A stretch of DNA of 64,000 nt, taken from the NCBI GenBank assembly GCA_023853785.1, contig JAJIRX010000567.1, positions 1,116,001 to 1,180,000 on the forward strand, written 5' to 3'. The notes beneath the pieces were generated by a model, which was not told the DNA's origin, did not search any database, and saw only the letters and a list, made by a program, of their open reading frames with translations. Source of the stretch: Psilocybe azurescens (Eukaryota; Basidiomycota; Agaricomycetes; Agaricales; Agrocybaceae). Below are positions 49,268-60,383 of the stretch, piece by piece (within the stretch, counting starts at the first letter, position 1; each line of letters opens with the position of its first letter). A program made the translations under genes and the position numbers.

Positions 49268-50504
49268 TTACTCTCCAGCGCGCTCGGCCATCGCTGCTTG
49301 TCCCGCAGCAGTCGCAGCCAATCTTGACCGCTTCCGTTCGGCCTCTGAACACGAAATACAAGTCAGAAGGTTCGTCAGCTTGGAATCGCAAATGTGACAA
49401 ACCCGCGTCCTTCTCCTTGTTGATTTCATCAACGATAGCCTCAATTTCTTTTAGTTCCAAATTCTACGATAATCGTTAGCGAGTGGTCTGCAGGAAAGTT
49501 CTGGGCGACTAACAGTGACTTTCCCATAACTCTCCATCACACTGATTTCGATGTTTTTGGCACCTGTCTGCACCACCTCCAATAAGCTCTTTATTGTCAG
49601 TTTAATCGATTCTTCTCTCTCCATATCGTCACGGTGATTCTTCTCCAAGAACTCTCGCACAGTTTTCGAGGAGCGACCAATGGCATTCGCCTATGCAACA
49701 CAATCAGTATCGCTATCAGCTGAATAATAAAAATATGTTATAACCTTCCATGCACTGTATATCCCACTAGGTTCTGTTTGATAGAGGCGAGGCTTTGAAT
49801 CATGGGGATCGAAACCAACAATGAGGGTGGAGATTCCGAACGGCCTGACACCACCGGATTGTGTGTACCTCTAAAGAATGAATGATCAATCAACAAGGAG
49901 CGGGTATATTCGCTAGGACGCGTACCTGTTGGATACCAGCAATGTGCCTGGTGATATATTCGACCGTCACGGGGTCTTCCACGGTAAGACGATGGCTCTG
50001 GCATTCTATACGCGCTTTATCGATCAAAACTCGACCATCGGCAGTTAAACCTGAATGTAACGTCAGTCCATTGATTAGTGTAGACACAAGGACTGCACAC
50101 CAGCAAATGCAAGACAGATATGATCATCCAGCATGACCACTTTCCGCACTGTTCGAGGATCCTGAAGTTGAAGAACTGATTTCTTCTCAACACCGAGAAC
50201 CACGACATCTTTGCCGCGAACGCCAACCTATGGGAAATAAGCAAACCTGATAACGCAATTCAAAAGATTGGCCAGCTTACAGCGCAAGTACCCTTTCTAA
50301 CTGCCTCAAGAGCGTATTCTACCTGTTTAATAAGGCGCCATGTTCAGTAACTGAAGTCGTGATTCGTGATAGATATGCGTGTTCCAACCTGAAAGAGATG
50401 ACCGTCAGGAGAGAAAACGGTAAGAGCTAATATTCAGATTTATGTAAATGTATATCTTTCGTCAGTGCAAGATACGGCGTACCGCGATCGTATGACCTAG
50501 ACAT
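49268..50504 (-). CDS. PRE6: 20S proteasome subunit alpha4 (alpha type 7)
   Basis: This is an outer-ring subunit of the 20S proteasome. Exon 1 (MSRSYDR) splices across an intron of about 55 nt to [20 protein letters not shown], the alpha-subunit signature. Then come [40 protein letters not shown] and [20 protein letters not shown]. Next are [20 protein letters not shown] and [20 protein letters not shown]. The tail is acidic then basic ([26 protein letters not shown]). The frame is intact across about eight exons. It diverges from the ZUP1/Mug105 gene by 288 bp, so a proteasome subunit and a predicted deubiquitinase share a promoter region. Confidence 0.93.
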
Positions 50505-50792
50505 GGTTTAGAGGAGAAAGTAATTTGGATTCCTCAGGACGCGCGTCCAAGAACACATTTGCATACCGTCACATGACCTACTGCTCTTTAAATTACCGAC
50601 CATAGAGCACTGTGGCGGCAGTGTGGCCATTTACTTATTCCTGCTTTCTTTCTTACTATTCACTATACTAAACACGTCTTTTTCTTCTTCATTTTTGGTG
50701 GAAGTGAAGCACAAGCAGCTCTTACACTAATTTCCCGCTCGCGCGACCCCACATAGCCGAAACCGCTGCTGAGCATCCGAGAGGCTTGCACA
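50505..50792. promoter_or_regulatory. Divergent promoter, proteasome alpha4 / ZUP1-like peptidase
   Basis: These 288 bases hold both promoters. I looked for the Rpn4-type element known from ascomycete proteasome promoters and did not find a clear copy. Confidence 0.45.
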
Positions 50793-52657
50793 ATGCCACA
50801 ATTTGGATCAAAACAGGGCACTTTCGACGATGAGGTCGAATTCCGGTCAATGAGCTGCGCATTCTGCTCTTTGGACCTTGAGAAACTTTCCATCTCCCAG
50901 CGCCAACTTCATTACGACCGACACATTAACGATCTAGACAAGCAAGCCGAAGGTGATTATTTTTCGCCCCTATGTAGAGCCAGATTGATGTTACTTACTA
51001 TCATAGGTTCTAAGTCGACGCCAATCGTTATAGATTTAATAGATGAATCACGACAGAAGTCTGAATATCGCAATATTACTCCAGGCCCTCTCAGAGAGAA
51101 AAAAGTCGAACAGGGCTTTGCCTTGTATGAGAGAAACTGACCCTTTCTGGTACGCTGCCCAGGCCACTCCTCCTCCTCCTAGTTTCACACCCGGTAATAT
51201 ATTTCGCTTGTCTGAACATGACTGACTTGTTACTCATCCAAGCAATAGGGCTTATACAGCTTCTACGGAAGGGCTTACTCAAGAACCACGCACGAGGCCA
51301 AATCCGCCGAGCCGTTCTTTGTTATGAAAACGTCGTCCATGTGAACAGAGAGCCTTGGGACGCGAGTTGGGGATGCGGGTAAGTCTGCTCTATCCTACAA
51401 CCAATCCACGCACCTGTAGATGTTCTTTCTAGTTATCGCAATTTTCTTATGGCGTGTACAAGCTTGATGAATCAAACTCAACAACCGCTATATTTCCCTC
51501 GTCTGGACTCTCCCCTATCTCCAAGCATACGGAATCTACAAATTTGGATAGAAGCTGCCTGGAAAGAAGGTCAGAAATATACCGACAAAATGTTACTGGA
51601 CTTTTATCTGAGCTTTGATATCAGGTTTCGATGATGAAGGCCGGAGAGAATTGAAAAAACTGGTAAATACAAAGAAATGGATTGGGACTTCTGGTAAGCA
51701 GGTCTTATTGCTTTACCAGAAGAATAAATACCGACCATTGATACCCTATAGATTTATGGGTTGCATTTGTTTTTCGAGGGATACCGTACGTTTCACGACT
51801 TAATTCTCGTCTGCCAAATTATTGATAACTTATTTTTGACAGTGCCGAGTTGGTTGACTTTGATCTGGGGACAAAATCGCAGGGTATTGTTGCTGCTTTA
51901 ATGACCTTGTTGCACTGCTCACCATGTAGCTGTTGCAGAGAAGGCATCAGACCAAATAATTGTAAACTGGGTGGTCAACTACTTTACTCCAAATCAACCG
52001 TCTCCCGAGCCCGCTGATGCGTATGAGTCCCTCAAAATATCGCCCATTATCACAAGTGACAAGATGCCTCTCATTTTGCAACATAATGGGCACTCTAGGA
52101 CTGTGGTAGGCTATGAAACTGATAAGAACGGAATAACAAATCTTTTGGTTTTTGACCCATCATAGTGAGACCTTTCTTATAGCTATCCGCGACAATGATT
52201 GAATAGGTTGATGCAGTTGTCCACCCTTGGAGGTCCGTGCTGCAGCATTGGCAGGATTCTCGCGCAGTAGTGACGCCGTCAGTGACCAAAGCCCTATGCT
52301 CAAGCGCAAATGGTCAGAGACCCAGAACGATCAAGCATCAGGAGCAGGGGAAAGTAGTCGAGGGAATAGAAGGCCGACACCCAAACCATTTTCGCCGATC
52401 AGAAATGGACTCTTCAAGGCAAAGTCGAGTGTCACTGGCGACAACGGACTTGACCTTATTACCATGATTAAGAAATTCCGGCTAGAACCCAAAAGATTAC
52501 AGTTCGTCTGTTTCGTTTCCAAAGCGCGTTCCCCTAGCTGACATCTATGCCCAGGAAAAAGAAACAGTATCAAATCCTCTACTTTCCAATGAGCGCTCCA
52601 CTAACAGACCATGAAAGAATGCAACTCAAGGAGGTCAGAAGCACCAAGATATCATAA
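50793..52657 (+). CDS. C78-family cysteine peptidase, ZUP1/Mug105-like
   Basis: This is a predicted deubiquitinase related to human ZUP1 and fission yeast Mug105. The N-terminus has a C2H2-like finger (SCAFCSLDLEKLSISQRQLH). The peptidase core has HARGQIRRAVLCYENVVHV, then DASWGCGYRNFLMACTSL with the predicted catalytic cysteine. DEGRRELKKLVNTKKWIGTS and GIVAVAEKASDQIIVNWVVN follow. MPLILQHNGHSRTVVGYE gives the histidine and LLVFDPS the aspartate. The tail is lower complexity, then KKKQYQILYFPMSAPLTDHE and a stop at 52657. The A6 at 51099-51104 has one base too many, and removal links the linker to DPFWYAAQATPPPPSFTPG. Introns are numerous; that near 52499-52552 is clear. Confidence 0.88.
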
Positions 52658-52801
52658 ACTACACCATATCTCCGCCTTCAGAGGAGGCTAATAGAAACTT
52701 TAAGCTCATACACTGATGTTATGTATAATACACTAGGATTACACTAAAATAGACAACAAATTTTAGAAAAAACATGATATAATTTCCTAGTACGGAATCA
52801 T

Positions 52802-54175
52802 CTACCCCACCGACATAACCACATCGCCTGACGTATCAGTCGGAGGGAAAGATTCCTGGACCCCGTCTGGGCCCAAAAGGGGTGACAACTCAAGTCCCGC
52901 CACAGCAAATCTCAAGGCCCTTTCCCAAGCTTCCTCTACCTTGTACCCACCCGCTCTCATGATACCCTCCCGATCTTTCCTTACAGCTTCACTGAAGAAA
53001 TCGTCATAACCCCCGGCTTCATTTCATACATGTCTTCGTAGCCGTAATAATTGTCCTGGAAAGGAACATGGGGTACATCGGGGATATCTGTGGCGGCCCT
53101 GGTCCTGAGCAGCTTTGCGTTGCTCTGAATGACAGTCATCGAAGCTGCACGGGCGGACGATCGTTTCAATGCGTTGGCCCTACTCTTCGCAATCAGCTTG
53201 GCCGCGTTCTTGTCGCTCATTTCCAGTTTGTCAATGATCTCGCGCTTGTCCTTCTCTCGTTCTTCTCGTTCTTCTTCCTCTTCTCTACGTAGCTGGGATG
53301 CTCGCAGCTCTCGTTCGCGTCTTTCTGCCTCTTCTTGTTCTTTCAGGCCTTGAACGTATGCCTCCTCGCGTTGGATGTTTAGTTCGATGAGGGCAGCATT
53401 CTCTGCACGATATGCTGCTATTCGGGCCTCTGTTTGGGGAATATCGATCTCGTTGATAAGGTTGAAGGCTATGAGGTCGTTAAAGTTGAGGGATATAAAC
53501 GACGAATAAAAGTACACACTGATATCTTCCACCTCTTCCAAGTAGTCGTTATATACACGGAGGTCTGGGAAATCGTCTCGTCGCTTGTTGAACCTGTGAG
53601 ATAACATCGGTTAGTCCCCTGACAGTTTCTCTTCCGAGCTACTTACTCTTTTGCTATTCGTCTCCTAACAGCGACTTCTTTCTCGACGGTCAAATCTTCG
53701 AAAGTCTGGGGTGTAAATGCCAGTTTTCTTAGCACTTTATTGCAGATCGGACATGGTGCTGGTCCAAGGGTGAATAGACGATCAATGCAAGATTCGCACC
53801 TAGTCAGAAATCAAAAGTAAGAGCTAAACTGGCTGGTGAAAGACCAAACAACAAACATTTTGTGGTAGCAAGAACTGACGAGGAGGCGTAGTTTTGGGTT
53901 GAGGTATCTGTCGCTCTTACAGACAGGGCATTGGTCATCCATAGACTTTGAAAAGGCTTTCTATTAGTTGGTTGTAGATTCTGTATGGACAATGAACGCA
54001 CGAAGTATTCCGACGTTCTCCCAGATGCATCTTTGACACCACCACCGAATACCGTTGTCGACGTGCTTTGGACTTGGGGTGTTGAGGAACGAGTGTGTGT
54101 GTTTGATGCTAAGGCGCCACCTTTGCGCACTGTCTTCCCCTTCAACCAGCCACCGACTGCTGGACGAGCTGCCAT
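52802..54175 (-). CDS. TFB3: TFIIH/CAK assembly factor MAT1/TFB3
   Basis: This TFIIH subunit anchors the Cdk-activating kinase (Cdk7-cyclin H) to the core complex. A low-complexity N-terminal extension starts MAARPAVGGWLKGKTVRK. A 41-nt intron with a CTAAT-type branch point joins it in frame to KAFSKSMDDQCPVC. The RING finger follows (CPVCKSD, SSCYHKMCESCIDRL, CPICN). Next are NKRRDDFPDLRVYNDYLEEV, a long Glu/Arg coiled coil and DNYYGYEDMYEMKPGG. It ends TSGDVVMSVG. The C5 at 53010-53014 lacks one base, and adding it gives GGYDDFFSEAVRKDREGIMR. If the extension is not used, the start would be 53942, directly before the RING. Confidence 0.9.
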
Positions 54176-54603
54176 TTTCGCAAGCGTTACTGGAGAAAGT
54201 CCAATGTCGGCTAGTTGGACTTGAGCTTGAGGAGGCTTGAGGACAGAGCCGCATTATTTTCCCACGATTAGGTTATATTTAGGCTTGGAAGAGTTGTTCG
54301 CCTCTTGCTACCAGTAAGTACCAAGACACCAGGTATCAGTGCCACTACTGTCATTTAATTAAGTATCGCAAGTCAGTTGGCATGGACATGACTGTCCTAA
54401 ATCCTTGTCACAACGAGCATTAGGAATTCAAATGACGATCCAATCCTCTCTCTCGTCATTTGGATTACTAATGTTTATAATTCGTCTTCGATTAGCTTGC
54501 AAAGCATATCGAATATTAGCAAGTCCAAATGACTGGCCAATCGACATCGCACGCCTATATAAGTTGAACTCCTAGTGCTCTCAGTATCACAATCTTTATT
54601 TGC
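54176..54603. promoter_or_regulatory. Divergent promoter MAT1 / LigB-type dioxygenase
   Basis: These 428 bases contain several elements on the dioxygenase side. TATATAA lies at 54556-54562, 42 nt before the ATG at 54604. A CCAAT pentamer lies near 54536. The sequence (C/T)CAAATGAC occurs three times, twice as an inverted pair. Confidence 0.55.
54429..54462. repeat. Inverted repeat of CAAATGACGA in a promoter
   Basis: CAAATGACGA at 54429-54438 and its exact reverse complement TCGTCATTTG at 54453-54462 are separated by 14 bases. A third related copy (CCAAATGAC) lies near 54522. Each arm of the inverted pair contains TGACG, the half site of ATF/CREB factors. Confidence 0.85.
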
Positions 54604-55921
54604 ATGCTCCAGCGCCTCATCGGCGTTTCAAGTATCGCCCAGTTCATTGCAGTTACTTTGCTTTCAGCTCTCTTAATCTCTTACTACGACGACGATCTGT
54701 CAACCTTCAAAGCAGGACTCAGGCATCTTAAAGTTACGAGAGCATACCGAACAACTGAAATCCCGAACATGTCTGACAACTCTTCAAATTGGCATCGAGC
54801 TCTCGAGTCTCTGCCTTCCACACCTGAGAAGATACCCGCCTTCTTTTTTGCCCATGGAGCTCCTATGCTAGCATTTCCGGCTGGTGAAAGTTCTAATGGG
54901 GGTATGATAGGATACCACGGACCCTCCGGTCCTTTGGCCAAATTTTTGAAAGAGTTTGGTCCTACTTTGTTGAAGAAATACAGCCCCAAGGGTATCGTCG
55001 TATTCAGCGCACACTGGGAAACTCATGATGAACGCCTAGGTAATATTTTCTTCCTTACGGTATAGTAAGTACTAATGTTCTAAAATGGTAGTGACCGATT
55101 ACCCTGAAAATCCACTGCTGATGGATTACTACGGCTTCCCCCCCTGAACTGTATCAACTCAAGTTCAAATCCAAAGGTGATTCCAAACTCGCGCAGCATG
55201 TAGTCGGCCTGTACAAAAGGTAGACAGATTGACATTCGTTCAGACAAAAGTATGCAGCTGATCTGGTTGGTGCAAAGGCTGGACAAAAGGCAAGAACAAC
55301 AACTGTTCTTGAAAAACGCGGGGAAGATGGCCGCGGATTTTCAGGCCCTGGATTGGATCATGGTGTCTTTGTGCCATTCCGAATCATGTTTGGGGAGGAA
55401 TTCATGGACATTCCGATTGTGCAAGTGTCGATTGACTCGAGCCTGGATCCAGAGAAGAACTGGGAACTCGGCAAAGCTGTGGCGCAGCTGAGGTGTGTAT
55501 CCAATGCCAGATGAAAATTTTGCCCCTTGCGACTGACAACGATGTAATCGTTACCCAGGGAAGAGGGGATATTGATACTTTCGGGTGGGCTGACGGCCCA
55601 TAACCTGAGGGACCGCACATCATTCTCACCAGACACAGCACGCGCAGTACACAAAGAGTTCGATGAGGCCATCCACAAAGCGATCGCAGTGGAATCGGTG
55701 AGTGTGGTGTAAACAGAGATGAATGAGGCTAAAGTCTCCCACAGGACGCAGAACGCAAGCAGCAATTGTTCGGATTGGTGAGACACCCCGGGTTCCGGGC
55801 ATCGCACCCTAGAGAAGATCACTTTGTGCCACTGTATGTAGCTGCGGGGGCTGGAGAAGGCGGCAGGGTTTTGACAGTAGTAGATTTGTACGGTCTTGCT
55901 TCGTTTGCATTTGGGATCTAA
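54604..55921 (+). CDS. LigB/DODA-type extradiol dioxygenase
   Basis: This is a class III ring-cleavage dioxygenase family protein. The family includes DOPA 4,5-dioxygenase and 2,4'-type aromatic dioxygenases. Key blocks are IPAFFFAHGAPMLAF (first metal histidine), GIVVFSAHWETHDERL (second) and DHGVFVPFRIMFGEEFMDIP (third). LILSGGLTAHNLRD and HPGFRASHPREDHFVPLYVA follow. From 54604 there is a 55-residue extension with a hydrophobic stretch (IAQFIAVTLLSALLISYY) before MSDNSSNWHRAL at 54769. The C7 at 55138-55144 has one base too many; with C6 the text reads DYYGFPPELYQLKFKSKGD. An intron of about 33 nt near 55212-55244 is suggested. The substrate is not known. Confidence 0.87.
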
Positions 55922-56127
55922 GCAAGCAACAGAAATTGATTTGAATTGACGTTGATCACCATGAAACAGACGTGACAAGTTATTGATGTGACAACAGAAG
56001 GCCAATGGAGTGGATGGTGGTAGTACTACTTTACTGTTTGTGGTCGACAGTCAAGTTTCTCAATTGTCCTTTCTCTCGCACTACCATCTCCTAGCGCAGT
56101 GCGCCTCTCCCTCTACACCTGTAACTT

Positions 56128-57592
56128 ATGCCTTCCTCTGTCTCTTTTCCTTCTCTCTCTCTTCCCAAAGACGAATTTCGTCCCTCATACCAAGAGCCAC
56201 ATGTCATCTGCACAGATGCACCGCTCACTCCTCCATTGTCTCCTAAACCCGGTCAGAAACCCGATATTGGCGATGAATGCATCCCTATCAACTCCGAAAC
56301 ACATCAAAATTCTCAGCTACACCAACCTCAGGTCGTTTCTGGCATTCCTTCCGACCTCATGGACGTCGATACAGACACTGTCGAGGCTGATTCCCCCATA
56401 AACCCCATGCCTCGTCCGCAGCGCCTGCTGGAGGACGAGAAGGAACATCTCCAACGCACTGGCATAAAGCTATCTGATTTTTGAGGTGCGAGGGACCCTA
56501 GGTGCGTTATCTTTCCATACATCTGCATCTCATCTCATCTCATATGGATCTTCGTCTTTTCATAGGCACGGGCACCTTTGGCAAGGTTCTTTTAGTTCGT
56601 CATAGGGGCGCTTCCTCTTCACAGGACAATCAAAGCTATTTTGCTATGAAAATCCTTCGCAAGACAGAAATCGTTCGTTTGCGTCAGGTTGAACACGTCA
56701 ATGCAGAGCGCTACATTCTTTCCCGCGTGCATCATCCCTTCGTTGTCGATCTTTTCGCTACTTTCCAGGATAGTCTCAATGTTTACATGCTCATGTCCTA
56801 TGTTCCCGGTGGGGAGCTTTTCACCCACCTTCGTCGGGCCCAACGTTTCACGCCAGATGTCACCCGATTTTACCTCGCCACTATCATTCTTGCGCTCAAA
56901 TACTTACACTCTTTCAACATCATCTACCGTGATCTCAAGCCAGAGAACCTCCTTTTAGATTCTCGAGGCTACCTTCGTCTCACTGATTTTGGCTTTGCAA
57001 AGATTGTCGACGATCGTACTTGGACACTCTGCGGCACTCCGGAATATCTCGCGCCAGAAATCATTCAATCCGATGGTCACGGCAAAGCTGCTGATTGGTG
57101 GGCCTGCGGTGTGCTCTGCTATGAGATGCTGGTGGGATATCCACCATTCTTCGACGAATCGCCCTACGGGATATACGAAAAGATCTTGAATGGCCAAATC
57201 CACTGGCCGAAAAACATGGATCGGCTCTCTCGTGATCTCATCAAAGCTTTCCTTAATCCGGATCGCACAAAGCGCCTTGGGAATATGATCGGCGGACCTC
57301 AGGATATTCTTGACCACCCATGGTTCAGAGGCGTTGATTGGGACGCTCTTGAACGCCGCGAAATTAACGTAAGTCAATGATGATGTTAGTAAATGCTGTG
57401 TTGACGATTGCTCACATTTTTATGCTATAGGCCCCTATAATACCCCGCACCTCATCTGTTGACGATACCCGTCATTTCTTACACCTACCACTACCCCCTT
57501 CGGAAGAAATTCCGGGTCTCACTGGCCAAGAGCGGCATTCTACGTTCCAGCAACTATTCCATCCTAGTGCATCGCAGTTCCTCGAGTTCTAA
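56128..57592 (+). CDS. TPK1: cAMP-dependent protein kinase catalytic subunit
   Basis: This is the AGC-family kinase that transmits cAMP signals. A polar N-terminal region of about 115 residues (MPSSVSFPSLSLPKDEF) leads to the glycine loop, which is completed across an intron (GTLG then TGTFGKVLLVRH). The Lys motif is YFAMKILRK. Catalytic motifs are NIIYRDLKPENLLL, LRLTDFGFAK and RTWTLCGTPEYLAPEII, with the activation-loop threonine. The C-terminus ends SQFLEF, the FxEF ending typical of PKA. The T5 at 56478-56482 has one base too many: with T4, KLSDF continues as EVRGTLG. Introns are at 56503-56566 and about 57370-57431. TPK1 naming is by family only. Confidence 0.92.
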
Positions 57593-58353
57593 AAGGCTCC
57601 ATTCACACACTCCTTATCATCAATTTTGCTTTCCGTTGAACATACATCGCATCAACCTCTACATTCGTTCTATATTTTCTCTTTTTCAGGCTCTAGCCTC
57701 AACAGTCTCACTACTTCTGGATTCTAATTTGCTTAAAATGGCATTGATCTATATCCCCAGAACTGTATCACCACCGCATCCCAACTTCGTTTTCTTCCCC
57801 TAATACACACTCTTCCAGATCCTATCTGGTCCTATGTATCCTTCCAGGCTCTATCACACTATACCGTCTTGATTCCATATTCTTTACCCCACAGTGTATC
57901 TTTTCTTGCTTTTCTTGTCCTGTTTTTCTAAAAACGCTCAGCGTTCGTCTGATGTAGCCTCATTGATATTCACCCTCTCCCTCTTTTTTTTTTTTGTCTT
58001 CAGCCGCTATTTGCTAGCCTATGTATTCTTATTACCCGCCAATCCCTCTACGGATAGTATACTCCTTTTAGAGCAGATTTCAATAAACTATTCTCCTTTT
58101 AAACCAATTCAATCATCTGCCGATGGGGTTCTCACCGTTTCGGCCCAATTTCTAAAAGACAGATTGAGTCAGAGTACAGTCAGCAGTCGGAACCTACTCT
58201 TGACTCAGACAATCGGGGCCTAAGATCCCAAAGCGCCATGTTAAAAGTGAGCAAGACGCACAACACGCGTCGTTTCGCGATTAGATCAAGTCTCGCCTCC
58301 ATAGCAAAATTGCAAACTTGCACACACGGCACCGATTAACATCAAGTTTCAAC
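57593..58353. other. Intergenic, pyrimidine-rich, upstream of WD40 gene
   Basis: These 761 bases form the longest gap in the window. The + strand is strongly C/T-rich between about 57600 and 58030, with a T-run near 57985. ORFs here are open mainly because of this composition. It probably holds the kinase 3' UTR and the WD40 promoter. Confidence 0.45.
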
Positions 58354-59983
58354 ATGAGCACCGACAACTTCATCGTCACGGAGGCCCAGCTTGCCATCGA
58401 AGAAGTGGGTACAAGATCGTCCGAAACTTTGACTGCGCACCAATCTGTTTGAATATAGGCTAGGAAAAACAAAGCTGAGCGGACAAAGACACTTGGTGAA
58501 CCCATTGAGCTTCTTGGAAAGGCATTAGCGATAGAAATCAGGGACGGCGTCGCCTGGATAGCGGAGAACACTACAGCTGTCCGTCTGCTCGACTTGGAGG
58601 TCTGTGCGCGTCTTTCATCTATGAAGAATGGATGGTTATATCTAACCGGTCTAAAGTCAGGGAAAACACTGCACCTTTTCAAAGGACACACTGGACCTGT
58701 AACTAGTCTTGCTTTCTGCGACAGAACGCCAGGATCTGGAGACAAGGAGATCCTCATTACAGGCTCTTGGGATAAAGTACTTGCGTCCCGTTCTTCCAGG
58801 ATGACTGGCGTTTGACTGAATGTTATTTTCAGTCCATCAGACTCTGGGACACTGTGGTGCGTCTTGTCGTTTTTTTTTCCAGTTCATCGTCAGCCGCTAT
58901 CTGATCGTATTTCGTTCTGGGGGTGACAGTCTAAACAGCAAATATCGTCCACGCCTGACGCGCATGCTGATTTTGTCAAAACTTTACATGTGTTTCCATC
59001 CCTCAATTTGTTGGTGTCAGGTAGCTCTGACAAGATAGTTCGATTTTGGTGTGTTTCGCTTTTCATATCCTCCCATCATACGAAAATGCGAACGAAAGCG
59101 TTCCAGGGACATCTCGCAGCCCATAAGCTTTGGTCCTCTGAAGAGTCTTGGTTCGATTTCCTCACATACACGACCTGTGGAATGCTTGGATGGTGAAGCT
59201 TGTTTACTTGACTCCGCTATCTTGTATACTGGAGATACGATGGGAATAATAAAGGCTTGGGATCTCAAGAAGGACTCTGGGTCCCCTCCCAGATGGAATG
59301 CTTCACTCAAGCAGACTCTAGACCACCACAGGACAAGGATCAACGACCTTGTTTACAAGAATGGCCATCTTTGGACTGGTAAACTCATTTCGTGCCATAG
59401 ACTTTCTTCCTTGCTTCTCGACTGAATCATGTACTAGCTTCCGCGGACGACAGTGTTCGACTACTGTTCCAGGGACCGTCAGATTCAGACACAAAGAAAC
59501 TCACCAAACCTATACCGCATCCTGTGGCCGTTCGTGCTATCCTACCTCTTTCCCTGACGGATCTCGGCGAGCCCTATCTGCTAACAGCAGCAGGAGATAT
59601 TCTTAGAACATACGACGTTTCCGAGCTTGACGAGCCAGACCTCCTCAGCGAAGTTGATGCACACTGGCATGATATCACCGCGATCAAGCTCTGGATGCGG
59701 AGGACAGTAGGCGAAGATGGCAAGACGCGTGTCGAACCTTGGATTGTAACCATCAGCCTGGACAAGACCATTCGCAAATGGAGACTGAGTGGTCTGTTGT
59801 CTACACGACTATTTGTGTTCCGCGACGCGCTAAAGTGTAGTTCCTGCAGAATTATTAAATCCATCACCACCCCCGAAGAATGTGCCAGAAGTCAAAAAAG
59901 CGGAACCGACGCCCACGCAAGCTTCCAGTTCAGAACTCACAGAAGAAGAGGAGCGGGAGCTTGCGGAATTAATGGATGAGTGA
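58354..59983 (+). CDS. WD40-repeat protein, unknown role
   Basis: This is a beta-propeller scaffold protein. It starts MSTDNFIVTEAQLAIEEA. WD40 units are visible: LFKGHTGPVTSLAFCD with ILITGSWDKSIRLWD, then LNLLVSGSSDKIVRFWD, then ILYTGDTMGIIKAWDLKKD. Next come RINDLVYKNGHLWTASADDS, YLLTAAGDILRTYD and WIVTISLDKTIRKWRL. After the last intron (about 59791-59849) the tail is acidic: SSSELTEEEERELAELMDE, with a stop at 59981. Reading through that intron gives a false longer ORF. The frame is intact. I cannot name the orthologue. It resembles compact six- or seven-bladed fungal WD40 proteins ending in a short acidic tail. Confidence 0.83.
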
Positions 59984-60383
59984 TTCCATACTGATGTTGC
60001 TTTGATATCGACTCCAGCGGGTATTATGGATAAGTATATAGTGTACCTTTGGACACAGAAAGAATGGAACGATGTGAAAGGAAGCGCAAAGGAAGCGGTA
60101 CCCCTGATACTTCGATATGTGGCAAATAGTATGAGCGTATATTCCACAGATATACTGTACAATCCAGCATTTAAATTTACACTGAATGGACCAAAGCATG
60201 AAAGGTCCGTTTTAATATGTATTCGAATAAAAAGGAGAGGAACAACTGTAGGATCAAAGCTTCGCTTTTATGACTTGAAGAGATGCTGCGAAATTCAAAC
60301 TTTGGGCGGCCGTGTTCACAAGTTCCTCGACACTAATGATATTATTTAGAGATGCCATAGTAGAATGATTACGAGTTCAATGC
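59984..60383. other. Converging 3' region, WD40 / nitronate monooxygenase
   Basis: These 400 bases lie between two facing stop codons. An ORF at 60002-60349 is open but shows no family resemblance or splice context. I take the stretch as two 3' UTRs. Confidence 0.4.

Noticed and set aside
57894..58223. Possible small membrane protein on the + strand
   Set aside because: The ORF is open because the region is pyrimidine-rich. It has no splice context or family resemblance.
60002..60349. 115-residue ORF between WD40 and nitronate monooxygenase genes
   Set aside because: It lies in the converging 3' region and shows no conserved motif.
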